The notes: generated from the letters alone by a model not told the origin. 64,000 nucleotides of DNA from Sabellastarte sp. h YS-2021 (GCA_964017235.1 OZ024935.1:5084001-5148000), one strand, 5' to 3'. Shown: positions 9,523 through 20,235, counted from the stretch's first letter. Numbers and translations are program-made.

Positions 9523-10587
9523 TTACATTGGACTTCTCACCCATGGAGCTAGGTCGCATGGTGGAGTCAGAACTACCTTTAAAACCCTGTGTGGTGGTGG
9601 TGGTGGACTATGGTAGCGCTGGTTATCCCTTCTTGGGCTGGTCCTCCAGTTTGAATCATCACTCCGCTGTGGACTTCTCCTGTAGTCTCTGTTTTGTGAT
9701 GGATGGTACTGTCCAGAATGGGGACTACCATAGGTATTCCTCTGATATCCTTGACTGGATGAAGGAAACCTTTCAGGGGTACCCGGTGGTGTGTACCTAT
9801 CACATCTGGGACCGCTGTGCTGATAACCAGGGAAGTTCCATGTTGGGTCATAACCCTGAACTCTCCAGTTGGGTTGATCACTCCTGGTTGATGACCACTG
9901 TTTCCTGTCATAGCCAACATATCGCCTCCTGGGACAATTTTGTGCAAAATGTCCTGGTTCACCACAGTTATAGCATCTAGGCATGTCTTGTCTGTTTTTA
10001 TTCTCCTTTAAGACTTTATGTAGACCTGATATGACTTTGTGAAACTTCTTGTGGTGGCGACCATCTCTTCTAGATGTATGGCCCCGGGTTTGTAATGTCT
10101 TGGCCACAGACTCCTCTGATGTGGTAGAGGTGTCGGAATCAGTTGAGGGACTTGACAAGTCAGACTCAACATATTTGACACTCCTCACAGAAGCCTTCTT
10201 CCCAAGGATAGCTTTGCGTAGTTGAATAGCATCCTGCACAAATTTATAAGCATCTTCAAGGGTTGTTGGATGTTTATCAGCAGCTGCAAGCACTGCTGCT
10301 TTGTCACGACAACCCTTCATAAAAGCATCCACGAAAAATGGACTGCATGCCTCTTGCTTCTGCTCATCTGGGAATAAAGAGACTATCATTCCTTGCATTC
10401 TGGCCAAGTACTTCTCAAGATTTTCATCTTCTCGCTGTTCAGTTTGTAGAAGTTCCCATCTCAAGGCGGCAGGGGATTCCGTCTTCCCAAAGTGATCCTG
10501 GAATCTCTTCTTCAGCCAGTCAAAGTCCGATTCTTTACGGTTTGGCAGGATTCCATAATACTCCGCTGCTCCTTTCTTCAAGGACAT
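9523..10587 (-). CDS. gag: Gag: capsid C-terminal part and nucleocapsid zinc knuckle
   Basis: 354 residues from an ATG inside a longer ancestral gag frame. The first ~135 residues fit the retrotransposon gag/capsid fold (WELLQTEQREDENLEKYL). A CX2CX4HX4C zinc knuckle follows (CYNCGEPGHFAQNCP). The tail is rich in Arg, Ser, Tyr and Pro, ends PPPPP, and could bind RNA. Upstream the frame is closed by stops near 10615, next to a small duplication of CTAAGGTC. The fragment is therefore no longer continuous with the N-terminal gag region at 10.7-12.1 kb. It forms the particle shell in live relatives. Confidence 0.78.
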   Translation of the reverse strand: MSLKKGAAEYYGILPNRKESDFDWLKKRFQDHFGKTESPAALRWELLQTEQREDENLEKYLARMQGMIVSLFPDEQKQEACSPFFVDAFMKGCRDKAAVLAAADKHPTTLEDAYKFVQDAIQLRKAILGKKASVRSVKYVESDLSSPSTDSDTSTTSEESVAKTLQTRGHTSRRDGRHHKKFHKVISGLHKVLKENKNRQDMPRCYNCGEPGHFAQNCPRRRYVGYDRKQWSSTRSDQPNWRVQGYDPTWNFPGYQHSGPRCDRYTPPGTPERFPSSSQGYQRNTYGSPHSGQYHPSQNRDYRRSPQRSDDSNWRTSPRRDNQRYHSPPPPPHRVLKVVLTPPCDLAPWVRSPM

Positions 10588-10731
10588 GGCAAAGTTATGG
10601 ATCTTCTCAGACTAAGGTCCAGGCTAAGGTCTTAGCCAGTAGCTCAAACTGAGAAATGTATCCATTCCAATGTTCACCTTCAAAGGACAGCTTTGGTACG
10701 TGAATCTTGCTTTTCATCTGGTCTTTATGGG

Positions 10732-11274
10732 TCACACTTTTTTCTGAACTTCATCTTCAGAGCTGTCAGATGAGACATGGACATTGTCATCCACCTGACT
10801 GACTACACTGACACGTGGTGTCTTGTTGTTGTAAACCCCATTTGGGCTTTTTTCACGAATAGCAGCTGATACATGCTGAATACATTCATCTTGGTCCTCA
10901 TTCCTTGGCATTGAACATCTACTAGTGGTCCTAAGGTAGCTAGGAACAGGAATATACAACGGCTGAGACATCCTGACCTGCTTCTGAGGAACCTTCGCAA
11001 TAGTTTGTTCTTCTGAAGACCCTGGGTAATTAAACTCTGAAACTGGCCTCAAGTCCAATCCTGTCTACTGAAGACCTGGTAAATTGGACGGAAGCTCATA
11101 TTCCAAATTAAAGGTATCTCGCATAGTTCTGAGCTGGCGGTTCACTTTCTCCAATGTAGGCTTACGCTTGGCTTCAAATATCTTGCTTTGGACATTGACA
11201 TTTTGCTCGAAAGCTTTTTTAATGTCATCAAGACAATTCTCATCAGCCACACCTTCCAGTTGTTGCTTTTGCTG
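10732..11274 (-). pseudogene. Middle part of gag, interrupted
   Basis: One frame runs from about 11274 to 10732 with a TAG at 11067-11065 (LPGLQ-stop-TGLDL), read as two open pieces. The first has a helical Lys/Glu-rich stretch; the second is Ser/Pro-rich and acidic at the end. It joins the upstream HhH ORF by a -1 shift near 11290 and is separated from the capsid ORF by further stops. No catalytic motif is present. It is the linker between the N-terminal gag region and capsid. Confidence 0.55.
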
Positions 11275-11276
11275 GA

Positions 11277-12074
11277 CTAAGATCCGTTCATGCTTCTGTC
11301 ACTTTCCACTCTGTCAAGTTTTTGATGTTTCTCCTCGATATCAGTCATTCTCTGATCCAAGCCATCCACTCTGGACTTAAGCTCAAGTTGAGCCGTATGG
11401 GTTGAATGAATTGAACGGTTCAATTCTTCCACTGTGCGGAACAACTTTGACACTTTGTTGCTGGTTTCAACCTGGGTAGATTCCAATTTCTTCACAGTCT
11501 TCTCTGTTTTCGATGTGTTACCCTTGATTGTGATCAGAACTGACCAAATGTCATCAAGTCCTGGCTTTCCAGTAAGTACTGGAATAGAGTCCGAAGTCTC
11601 GGGTTCAAGTAATACCTTTCCCTGACTGGGAAAAACCTGATAGAATAAGCCCGACAACTCTACTTTTGGTGACTGTAACTTCTGATGATCAGCTGATGTT
11701 CCCGACAAATGCAAAGATTCTTTGTCAGGGAAAGCATACTGGTCATCCGAATCTTCATCGTCCTTCTCCTCCACCTCAGGGGAATCTTTCACGCCAACCT
11801 GAACTACAAGGTGTTCTTGACTGAAGCAAACCTTGTTATCAGATGACACATTTTTGTCACTGAATATGATGAAACCCGAGTGTTGGAGCTTCTTGATCAC
11901 CGAATTGCTGACAACATTTGACTTCTGAAGGTCATGCAAGGTCAGCGTACCACCATTTTCTTCTCTCAGGTTCAATATCCTGTCTGCCTTTGCTTCACCA
12001 ATGCTTTTTATTGACAATAAATCAGCCTTGGTTGCATCTTCAATGTGGACTAGTTTTTTTCCACCGGTAGCCAT
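11277..12074 (-). CDS. N-terminal gag protein with helix-hairpin-helix and coiled coil
   Basis: 265 residues from an ATG, the first coding sequence after the leader. Residues about 15-50 (LLSIKSIGEAKADRIL) look like a helix-hairpin-helix DNA-binding motif of the ComEA/UvrC kind. The middle is acidic and Ser-rich. Residues about 190-265 have heptad-like spacing consistent with a coiled coil (VKKLESTQVETSNKVSKL). It ends at a frameshift into the downstream gag part. An HhH at the head of a Gypsy gag is unusual and suggests nucleic-acid binding. The position is certain, the role is inferred. Confidence 0.6.
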   Translation of the reverse strand: MATGGKKLVHIEDATKADLLSIKSIGEAKADRILNLREENGGTLTLHDLQKSNVVSNSVIKKLQHSGFIIFSDKNVSSDNKVCFSQEHLVVQVGVKDSPEVEEKDDEDSDDQYAFPDKESLHLSGTSADHQKLQSPKVELSGLFYQVFPSQGKVLLEPETSDSIPVLTGKPGLDDIWSVLITIKGNTSKTEKTVKKLESTQVETSNKVSKLFRTVEELNRSIHSTHTAQLELKSRVDGLDQRMTDIEEKHQKLDRVESDRSMNGS

Positions 12075-13615
12075 TTTTTTAAAGTGAATTTACTCAATTC
12101 AACCAACAAAAAAACCTGACAACCAACAAACTGACAAACACTGTTAATTCAATAACCAACTAGCAAAACAATGCCAAGTCAATTAATGAAATTGTATACA
12201 AACAATACACAAATCCGATAGTCCAACTTGCAAGGCGGAGCAAAGTTAAACCGAATTTAATCAAACCCAATCTGCACGACAATGCAAAGATATAGGTCAA
12301 AGTACAATAAATAACTTGCAAGACAAAGCAAAAGTTATTTAGCAAAAATCACAAAAGTTACAAATGAAATGAAGAAAATTTGAAATACTGTTCAAAAATT
12401 TACACTTTTAAAGAAAATACACTACTTTATTATTTTTTCCCAAAACTAAAAACATGAAATTCACAGTACTACCTAATTCAGATTGAATTTAATTTTGTTA
12501 TTGAATCTCAATAAATTTCAATCACGAAAATTTTTTTTACGCAATAAAAAATACTTTATTGTAAAGCAATAAAAAGTTTTTTTTTTCCCTATTGAAAAAT
12601 GTTCGCAATAAAAATTTTATTCAAAATTTTAACTACAACATTTTATCATGCAACTAAATGATAAATAATGGGCCTTAACTACTGTTAGTAAGGGCAATTT
12701 CTGTCAAGGTTCAATATAAAAATAATTTGAAATAATATTTAGAATACTATTCAAAATTGAATTCAAATCACTAGAAAATTACCACAAAATTCTATGACAG
12801 AAAATTAAATTTACTTGTAAATGTACTACTAATTTACTATAAAGATAAATATTTTACTACAATTACTGTCAAAAATACTATATTTACTTCAAATTTCCTC
12901 ACAAGAACCACTATAAATACACTAGAAAAAATGTACTACATACACAGCTCTAGAAACACTATTTTGCTTTGAAAAAATACAGTTGTGTTGAACAATACAG
13001 GTATTTTATTTACCAAATAACGGTGCCAACGACCGACCAATTATTTGAAAACAAAAAGTACCCAATTGATCGATATACTCACAGAGTTTTAACAAACAAC
13101 TGACAACCAAATTGAGCGATGAACAAATATGACAAGAAAAGCAATAAATAGCAGCAGAAAAACGAAATTTATACTGCCACACACAAATATGAGATTTACA
13201 ATATCAATGTACCGAAACCGTACACTGTTTTAAAGCAAATATATTAGTGACAAAATACCTACAAATATGATGTAAACTAGTGTATATTTCATAGAAGTTT
13301 CACCGGAAATCACACTAAGATTGCCGATTAACACACTACAAAAACGAAAATTCACGCTAAGAATTGCCGATAATTCACGCTAAGAATTACCGATAGGTGA
13401 ATTTCAAAACACTAAATTACAACATATTATACATAAACAAAGTAAAAATAACAATGAATCGAAGAAATACCTATTTTATTCACATAAAACACCAAGAAAA
13501 TTCAAAGAAATTTGAATTCACGTGGTGGACGAAATTACCACAAAGATAGTGAAAAACTTACAAAACCCATACCAGAATCTTGTGGGTGATGAAATCACAC
13601 ACTTCTGGTATCAGT
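12075..13615 (-). other. AT-rich leader of the Gypsy element
   Basis: About 1.5 kb between the 5' LTR and the first gag ATG, very AT-rich with many A and T runs and no ORF of note. It contains a near-repeat of about 30 bp (ATTCACGCTAAGAATTGCCG) around 13350-13395. An untranslated leader of this length is long for Gypsy and may hold packaging or translation signals. Nothing specific was recognised. Confidence 0.6.
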
Positions 13616-13816
13616 ATTGTAAAATAACAGACTCACCAGTAGTTATCTGTAGTGATGTGGTTGGATTTCCTTTTCAGGTCCTTTCTCTTTGGATATGCAC
13701 AGATAACTGAATGGGTTTAGTTCATTTCCTGTTCTGTACTTCCAGTGGGGAGATGCTAAAACTCAAATGGTAGGCGAACGGACTTCCATTCGAAACTACC
13801 CGGCGACTTCACTTCA
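13616..13816 (-). repeat. 5' LTR of the TatD-carrying Gypsy element
   Basis: Same unit as 2117-2315, with the same 10 bp inverted repeat. On the coding strand its last part contains CTG followed by GTGAGT (GT at 13636-13635), a good splice-donor consensus that could serve a spliced downstream mRNA. I found no convincing tRNA primer-binding site directly inside it. Confidence 0.82.
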
Positions 13817-13821
13817 TTACT
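13817..13821. repeat. Target site duplication TTACT, right copy
   Basis: Matches the left copy at 2112-2116 exactly. The pair fixes both ends of the element to the base. Confidence 0.8.
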
Positions 13822-14560
13822 CTAGTTTTACAATGTTACACTTTTACTTGTTTACAATGATGATGGTATTTATGCTTTATTTTACATACCAACAAGAATT
13901 ATCTTACTCTTGTCTATGTTGGGGTGTTGTATATGTATTCCAACTTAAACTCATAAACTTTGTTAAATTAAAAACTGCGTCTCCTTAGCCTACATGAGGC
14001 TTTGATATCTAAGTGGGAAATTTGACTTTTCACTTCATCTCAAGTCATTTGGATAGAATCATGAATCTTGGGCCTGCTGTGGGTTATGGTCACTTCTGTC
14101 TGCTAATATCTACTTGTGTAGTGCTTGGCTTATGGTAGGCTTAAGTTCCCTTAACTTGCTTTGAATTGCATTATGTTATGGTGACCTTATATGTTGATTA
14201 TAACCTTTGCGTAACCTCAATGGTCTATGTATATAAACAGGTTTTATTGTAACTGTATTTATTTTTATGTATCTGTCTGTATATAAACATAATAATTTAG
14301 TGATTTATTAATTTAGTACCATTGTATTAATTCACGTACAATAAAACTATACTGCATTATGTGCGTTTACTGTGTTGAAGGAGGGAGATGGGTACTGCAA
14401 GCCATAGTCATTGAGGAATCAGTTATAGTTCCTAATAATCCCTTGTCTACTGAGTGATTCAGGAGTATTGGATACGAAGAAAGCTGTATAATTCATGCAA
14501 CTGATGAAGATTTGATGATGTTATGATGTCACAGTAAGCAATCATCACTGAATTTGGAAC
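13822..14560. other. Intergenic, nothing recognised
   Basis: AT-rich sequence right of the Gypsy element. The open frames are short and lack any domain. No repeat shared with the rest of the window was seen. Confidence 0.5.
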
Positions 14561-14564
14561 CCTA

Positions 14565-15245
14565 CATAAATGTGATCACAATGCCCTAATATAAATCTGT
14601 GGAAAATTTCATGCCTGTAGACTAATTTGTGCAGTCTCTTCTCTGTGTCACCATGTTCAGTACAGTTCAGTGTCCAAAATGGGCTGACCGGTATGACATT
14701 ACAAATGACCATTGGCTTCAGAGCAATCAGAAACTGCAAGCACTATATCTTAATCGACATCTTTGCCAAATTTTATGCTTGTAGGCCAGTTTGCACAATC
14801 CTTTCTCTATCCCATGTCCAATACTGAGCACTTGCCATACTGACCAGTATGCTTTTACAAATGACCACTGGCTTTAGTACCCTCACAAAATGGAATAACT
14901 ATATCCTTATCTACATCTGTGCCAAGTTTCATGCCTGTAGACAAATTTACACAATCCTGTCCAGTGTCAACAATGGACTGACTGGTATGCCATTACAAAT
15001 GACTGTTGGCTTCAACACCCTGAAAAAAGGAATCACAATATCCTAATGTACATCTGTATCCAATAACATGCCTGTAGTCTAATTTGCACAATGCATTCTC
15101 TGTTCCAAGTTTAGTACTGACCACTGACCATATTGAACTGACTGGTATACCAATGCAAATGGCCATTGGCTTTGGCACCCTCAAAAATGGAATCACTATA
15201 TGCTTGTCTTCATCTGTGTCCAATTTCATGCTTGTAGATATACTT
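14565..15245 (+). repeat. Degenerate tandem repeat, unit about 155 bp, ~4.5 copies
   Basis: The landmark ATGC(C/T)TGTAG recurs at 14611, 14775, 14931, 15068 and 15228 (spacing 164, 156, 137, 160). Between landmarks a second shared block reads about CTGACTGGTATGCC..TACAAATGACC.TTGGCTT. Units differ by many substitutions and indels, so this is an old array. Small open frames run through it only because the repeat has few stops. Confidence 0.75.
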
Positions 15246-15274
15246 GTAGGCAAATACAAAAACATCCCAACTAT

Positions 15275-15506
15275 TATATTTATTTATTTGTTTGTTTTTA
15301 GCCTCACTTTCAACACATTGTGTAGGTGATGACGGGTGGTTTTATTGGCAGAAGAAACCAGTACATACAAGTTGTCAAGGTTCTGTACAGTAAGCGGCCA
15401 ACCAACATTAAGAAACCAGCTTTCCCACTTGAGGTCGTGCTGGGAACCGAACCGCAACCTCAGAGGTGGAAGGCGACAGTATTACCACTCTGCTACCGTG
15501 CCCCCT
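15275..15506 (-). mobile_element. tRNA-derived SINE (minus orientation)
   Basis: Read on the minus strand: a tRNA-like head with box A-like GGTAGCAGAGTGGTAA and box B-like GGTTCGGTTCCCAG, then a body shared with the SINEs at 25136 and 30632, and a TTTATTTATTTG (AAATAAATA) tail. A 7 bp CAACTAT occurs on both sides (15268-15274 and 15507-15513) as a probable target duplication. Non-coding, RNA polymerase III type, moved by a partner LINE. Confidence 0.75.
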
Positions 15507-15513
15507 CAACTAT

Positions 15514-16351
15514 CGTACTTCAGCTAGAAACTATTACACTGCTTTGTGAACCAATCAGGAAATTAGAATGCTCATAATGTTTTACCCCAGTCTACACCAA
15601 TTTCAATGTGACTTCAAAACGATTACACATAAGATGCTTACTATCAGGCTGATAAACCAACAAAATGGGATGAACTAGAACAATAAAAACACGAAGATAA
15701 TCAACAGGTGCCTAAGGAACTGGTTGTTGTGAATTTGAATCCCATTAGAGGAGCCAAACAATAACGAGATTACTTACAAACCACTTTATGGATGAAGGAA
15801 CCATGCAATGGCAGGACAAATCTGAATGGGAAACATTGAACTCAGCTATTGAGGAATACTGAAATCAGATCTTTTTAAAACTACTTTTCCAGACCAACAA
15901 AATATCTTTTTCAAAGCTGTTTAATATTTAATCTAATAATTTCAATGCTTGTTCTCGAAAAAACTCCTCAGTGGATCAAATGCATTTGTGAAGCCTTATA
16001 AAAAAATCTCAAATTGAAAAGCTAGTTTCAGAAAGGCTAAAATTCCAGATTTAATCTTCTTTACTTATACCGTGGACTCAAACAAAGGTAAATAAAATGG
16101 ATATCTCATGTTTCCTAAAAATTCTGCAATATCCTCACTAAAGCCAAATTGCAGTAGAAGGAGTTTCCAATATGTAAAGATATGGTTTACTTGATTACCG
16201 TTCACTCTTTATTTTGGGAAAAAATCTGGCTTCAAATCCCTGTTTTGACAGAGCCCATGCTTTTAAACGTGAGCTCTAGCAAGGCTTGCACTTCTAGATA
16301 TCACTATTTTTTATTATTTGTCTCTGGACTTTCATGAATTGTGGTGTGCAG
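15514..16351. other. Intergenic, nothing recognised
   Basis: AT-rich, with no ORF, repeat family or RNA gene that I could support. Confidence 0.5.
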
Positions 16352-16440
16352 TGGTGAGTATCAATCTCATCACTGAAATTAAGCAGCTATGGATTACATT
16401 AGTACTTTGATGGGTGACTGCCTCAGTGCACTACCCATGT
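16352..16440 (+). pseudogene. 5S rRNA-like relic (pseudogene or 5S-derived SINE head)
   Basis: Blocks match the middle and 3' half of metazoan 5S rRNA in order: ATCTCAT..CTGAAATTAAGCAG (as in the ATCTCGTC..AAGCTAAGCAG part) and TTAGTACTTTGATGGGTGAC followed by CCT (as in TTAGTACTTGGATGGGAGACCGCCT). These cover the internal promoter boxes A and C. Many substitutions make it non-functional as rRNA. It could be a solitary 5S pseudogene or the head of a 5S-type SINE: no second copy was seen in the window. Confidence 0.6.
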
Positions 16441-17353
16441 CTCTGATGGCTTTGGGGCTCACACTAGTATGTAGACCAAAACCCCTTTTGGCCTTATTTC
16501 TTCCCTAGTTTACCATAATATACTATTTCAATAAGGCATCCAAAATTCTCGTTTCACAAGAGGTGTTTTTATGAAGAATGACCATTCTAGCTTTTTGTAT
16601 ACAATTTTCATGTTTCATGTCAAAATCAAGTCGGGGTTTTACGTGTTTTGAAGAGATGACATTTTATTAGTTTAGTCACACAATTAACAGATGCTGTATT
16701 CAGAGGCAAATCTACAAGGGGAGAAATTAAACTGTTGTCAAGTGTATTTGCATTTATTTGCACTCTCCCCTACCAGAGACTGTGCGGTACCCTTAGACTT
16801 AAGCAGTGTCATATAGGGGATAATATCAGGTCCTCAGTGATCTAGAGAGTGAGCAGGTTTGGAATCTTATCACAGACTGTCACTTTTATTTGGATCCGAC
16901 TCCCACAGGTGACTATGCTACAGACCTGTCCCTTTATGACTCTGGCTGTTGAATTCTCAAACTTTGACCATTACAGATTCTAAATACTGACAAGGGATAA
17001 CTAGAGGAAAATAATTACAAAATTTAGCTTGGGATATCGTAGTTTTGCTAAAATAAAAATCAGGAACAAAACATTTTATTTTGCATTTCATTAAGAGGTA
17101 TCACTTTGTATAATTGAATTTATTACCTCTTCCAAGGAGTATGTAATTCGCGATGTGTGATTGTGTTTCTGTTGTTAGAATGTGATGAAAATGTTTCAAG
17201 AAATGTTGACAAATGTCACTAATTTTGCCAGCAACGCATATCACTGGAATTTTAAATGATTTTTTTATCTTCCTCATAATAGAATATTGGAGGGGATGGG
17301 TCTTGGGAGAGGTATGAGCTCTCTAAGTGCTCTTGATTAAGAATGCTTTAATT
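16441..17353. other. Intergenic, nothing recognised
   Basis: No supported feature between the 5S-like relic and the DIRS-order element. Confidence 0.5.
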
Positions 17354-17519
17354 CAGTTGGAGGTCCTATGAAGGTCAAACAAAGGTCAAGTTGAGGGATA
17401 AGTGATAAGATAGAATTTAAATTTGGACTTTATTTTACATGTTGGTATAATATGAATGACTAGATACAAGGTATTTAAAGCATTCTATATGTGACATAGA
17501 AAATTTTTTAAAACCACCA
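17354..17519 (-). repeat. Split direct repeat B2
   Basis: Nearly identical to 18371-18535; both start CAGTTGGAGGTCC and end AAAACCACCA. It forms the outer end of the element. The left flank ends in AATT, and the far end is followed by AATT. Confidence 0.8.
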
Positions 17520-18170
17520 CATACGGGTCACAGACCCCAATGTAAAACACATACACAGAGCTACAATACAGGAAACGAATCAAAGCAATGCTCATACAAT
17601 ATGCAGTGAAGATAACCTAGAAGCTAATCCTCCTCGGGATGGCTTACAAAGCCCGAAATGTCATATTCATGGCGAAAGTTACAAATTACAGAGGGGGAAC
17701 CAGGGTCAGCCTGGCCCAGCCTATCCCAAATGCACCTAAGCCCACATCAATCCCTGTGGAGACCTCCCTTGTGTCGGGACAAACACAAGGGGTCAAGGCA
17801 AAGGAGGGTACTGTGAAACTGGATTATGCCTAAGCGACCTCAGGTTACCAATCTGAGGAGAACATCAGAAGCACAGGATCAAAACTAACTCTCTAAGTTG
17901 ATCATGTTTAGAGAAGCGAAAGGTCACATTCAAGGTCGAAATTGTAAATTCGATAGGGGGAGCCAGGGTCAGCCTGGTCCAGCCTGTAATCCCAAAGTGA
18001 AACCCTGCGCCTACATCAATCCCTATGGAGAACTCCCTCTTGTGGGATGACAAGAGGGGTCAGGGCTGCAGAGACAATGACCCCTAATCAACAGAAAGGG
18101 GGGTTGGGGAGTCCACTGGACTCGAAATAGTTTAAGCAAGCAGTCACTTGTGCTAGGGAGTGGTGGTGGG
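17520..18170 (-). repeat. Spacer between A2 and B2 with an internal degenerate duplication
   Basis: GC-richer than its surroundings. Two related blocks, about 17657-17790 and 17915-18060, both contain CGAAA..GTCA.ATTCA.GG, then GGGG(A/G)(A/G)CCAGGGTCAGCCTGG(C/T)CCAGCCT, then ACATCAATCCCT.TGGAGA. No ORF is convincing. An A2-B2 spacer of 650 bp is long for this architecture. Confidence 0.65.
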
Positions 18171-18370
18171 AAAATACTTGTATACACTTCAAAATCTGAA
18201 GTTAGAATGATGGAGGGAAACTTGGTTGTGGTTACTGAAGTGTAACCCACAAGGCGATTGGACCATAGCAGTAAACAATGGTTACCACAATAAGTGGAGG
18301 AATAAGCAGATTGTGAAATTAAGGTACCTCCTAACTGAGAAAGCAGGTTCCTACCAGTCCTTGCTGTACA
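18171..18370 (-). repeat. Split direct repeat A2
   Basis: 200 bp, differing from 22359-22558 at only about three positions. Both copies run from AAAATACTTGTATAC to GCTGTACA. Confidence 0.8.
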
Positions 18371-18535
18371 CAGTTGGAGGTCCTATGAAGGTCAAACAAA
18401 GGTCAAGTTGAGGGATAAGTGATAAGATAGAATTTAAATTTGGACTTTATTTTACATGTTAGTATAATATGAATGACTAGATACAAGGTATTTAAAACAT
18501 TTTATATGTGACATAAAAAAATTTTAAAACCACCA
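18371..18535 (-). repeat. Split direct repeat B1
   Basis: Pairs with 17354-17519. It directly abuts the A2 repeat (18171-18370), as expected for the internal B1-A2 junction that mimics a circle junction. Confidence 0.8.
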
Positions 18536-18542
18536 AGCCAAA

Positions 18543-19551
18543 CTAAAAGAATGAAGGGATGACCGAGGCAAAGGTGGAGGGAATGAAGGAGGGGGCCTGG
18601 GAGGCGTTCTGGAGATAAGTCCAGACTGAGGAGCTACGCCATAGACCATGAGACATGATGTTCTGCAAAGGGACATTATTGTCAAAGGCAAATGTGGCTC
18701 CAGAATGCCTGAAAGTATGGAAACCGTTGCCAGTTGGAGAGATATTGAGGGTGGCTAAAATGGATTTGAGTGCATCTCTAACCTGAGTATCTATGATCTG
18801 TTGGTAGGGAGGGAAGGATTGAGCGAACAGAGGGGCATGAGGAGGCAGGGGACGGGACTGAAGAAGAGTTTGTAATGCTCTAACTGGGCATAAGAAGAAG
18901 TTATCAATCAGGGGAAGTTGGACAATGTGTGAGGAATTTGAATCCTCAGGTGGGCCCCTGGGGGTGAAACATAAGGTCTTGCCTAAGAAAATGTCTATCA
19001 CGAGAGAATTGACGAACAGAGTGGGGAGCAATGTTGGAAAGCCTAAAAAAGGCATAAAAGGCTACCAAGAGTATTGGCCTGAATAAGGGAGGGTCCCCCA
19101 GGGAGTCACAAGCTTTGGAGATGGCATACATAGTTCTTATGTCAAATATGCCCCTAGGGGTAGGACGGAAAGGGGAAGTGATTGAAAGCCCTCTAAGGTA
19201 TCTAGAGACTGCTGGGTGTGAAAGATCCCTAGTATCCAGGTTGAAAAATTTTGCAAGTGATGAGATTGAAGAGAAGTAGTTTCGAACCACTCTGGGGGAG
19301 ATAGAATTTCTAGCCAAGAATTAAAAAAATACGAGGAGATTACTGGCAGAGACTTCAATAGGTAAATTATAGAAAACTAAAACTGACAGAAAAGTCTTAA
19401 AATGAGTCCTTTGGGCTTGAATGGCCCCTGGTCTGTATGCTCCCAAGACTCTGTGCCATGCCAGTGAAAGGAGTCCTTGTGGATCTTGAGAAGAACCTGA
19501 AATTATATGTGAAGATTGAGGTAAAAAAATTGAATAGGAACCTTGTCCCAA
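18543..19551 (-). pseudogene. Tyrosine recombinase of the DIRS-order element, two frameshifts
   Basis: The protein is read in three overlapping frames: 19551-19321 (N-terminal SAM-like part, AYRPGAIQAQRTHFKTFL), 19317-18946 (ISPRVVRNYFSSISSLAKFF through AFYAFFRLSN, which holds the first catalytic Arg) and 19055-18543 (HTFRHSGATFAF, the HxxR box, then HGLWRSSSVWTYL with the Tyr nucleophile). All four R-H-R-Y residues are therefore present, but the gene needs two frame corrections. In live relatives it integrates the circular cDNA. Confidence 0.75.
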
Positions 19552-19559
19552 GTAAAATT

Positions 19560-20235
19560 ATGAGATGATGGTGCATCATGTTATCAGAAATGCCTTTTTG
19601 TGCCAGAAAGGCCTGGCTGTCAACTGCGTCATTAACTGACGCCCCTTTGGGAAAGGAGAGATCCAGAATGACTCTCCTCTTGCCATTGTCCTTGGGCCTG
19701 GTGAGGAGGGGGGAGCAATGAAATTTGTTAAACATGATCTCAGGGAAAGGGCCCAATATGGCACCCAAGGATATTTCCTTATCTAAGTATGACTTGATAT
19801 CTGCTGGAAATTGTTTTGCTGAGTAGTGATTGGCTAACATAGTATTATTAAGACAAGTGTTATGTTGAAGGGACAAAGGAAAGCCATAGGTCAGGTACTC
19901 AATTAGTCTTTCATTGTAATAACCTTTCAAATGGTGACTCCAGGCCTCTATGTTCAAACCTGACTGGATGGGGAATCTAGCGAGCCTATAATTAGGTAAA
20001 CCAGTGGCTTGAATGACAGTGGCCATGTGGATGTTGTCCTTAAGAGTGGTGCTGGTGGGGGGGACCTACTTGGACCTATAAACTTGAAATCCATAGATGT
20101 ATGTGCCAAGAAACCCCTGGTTTTACTTGGATCATGGAAATCTCGAACGACGGTGTCAGAGAAGGTGTCAAGCTGATACCATGTGTGGCTAGGCGGAATG
20201 TGACGACGGACGACAGTTGACTCAACAGAACCCAT
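19560..20235 (-). pseudogene. DIRS-type reverse transcriptase, N-terminal fragment only
   Basis: 20235-19954 is the linker that precedes RT. After a frameshift near 20030 the frame 20026-19560 reads LNIEAWSHHLKGYYNERLIEYLTYGFPL, split here by typical DIRS spacing, then SPLLTRPKDNGKRRVILDLS and PKGASVNDAV, the conserved fingers region of DIRS/Ngaro RTs. It ends about 19560 and runs straight into recombinase sequence. The catalytic palm (motifs with Asp pairs) and RNase H, normally some 1.5 kb, are absent. Confidence 0.7.

Larger units (their letters stand above)
2117..13816 (-). mobile_element. Ty3/Gypsy LTR retrotransposon carrying an RS-rich ORF and a TatD nuclease
   Basis: Complete element of 11,700 bp on the minus strand. 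Direct repeats at 2117-2315 and 13616-13816 are the LTRs. The 5 bp TTACT occurs immediately outside both ends (2112-2116 and 13817-13821) and is the target duplication. Order along the coding strand: 5' LTR, long AT-rich leader, HhH/coiled-coil N-terminal gag part, capsid and zinc knuckle, protease, RT-RNase H-integrase, RS-rich ORF, TatD nuclease, hairpin repeats, 3' LTR. The LTRs differ by about nine substitutions and a 2 bp indel in ~200 bp, so the insertion is not recent. This fits the nonsense and frameshift lesions in gag and protease. pol from RT onward and the nuclease are still open. Confidence 0.88.

Noticed and set aside
13600-13625. TGGTATCAGT next to the right LTR as a tRNA-Met primer site
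   Set aside because: It is on the plus strand, while the element and its minus-strand synthesis require the site on the other strand.
14565-15245. CRISPR-like array
   Set aside because: Eukaryotic context, units diverged, repeat longer than any CRISPR repeat and no spacer structure.
14545-15329. Overlapping small ORFs across the 14.5-15.3 kb region
   Set aside because: They follow the ~155 bp tandem repeat on both strands and have no domain; repeat-driven open frames.
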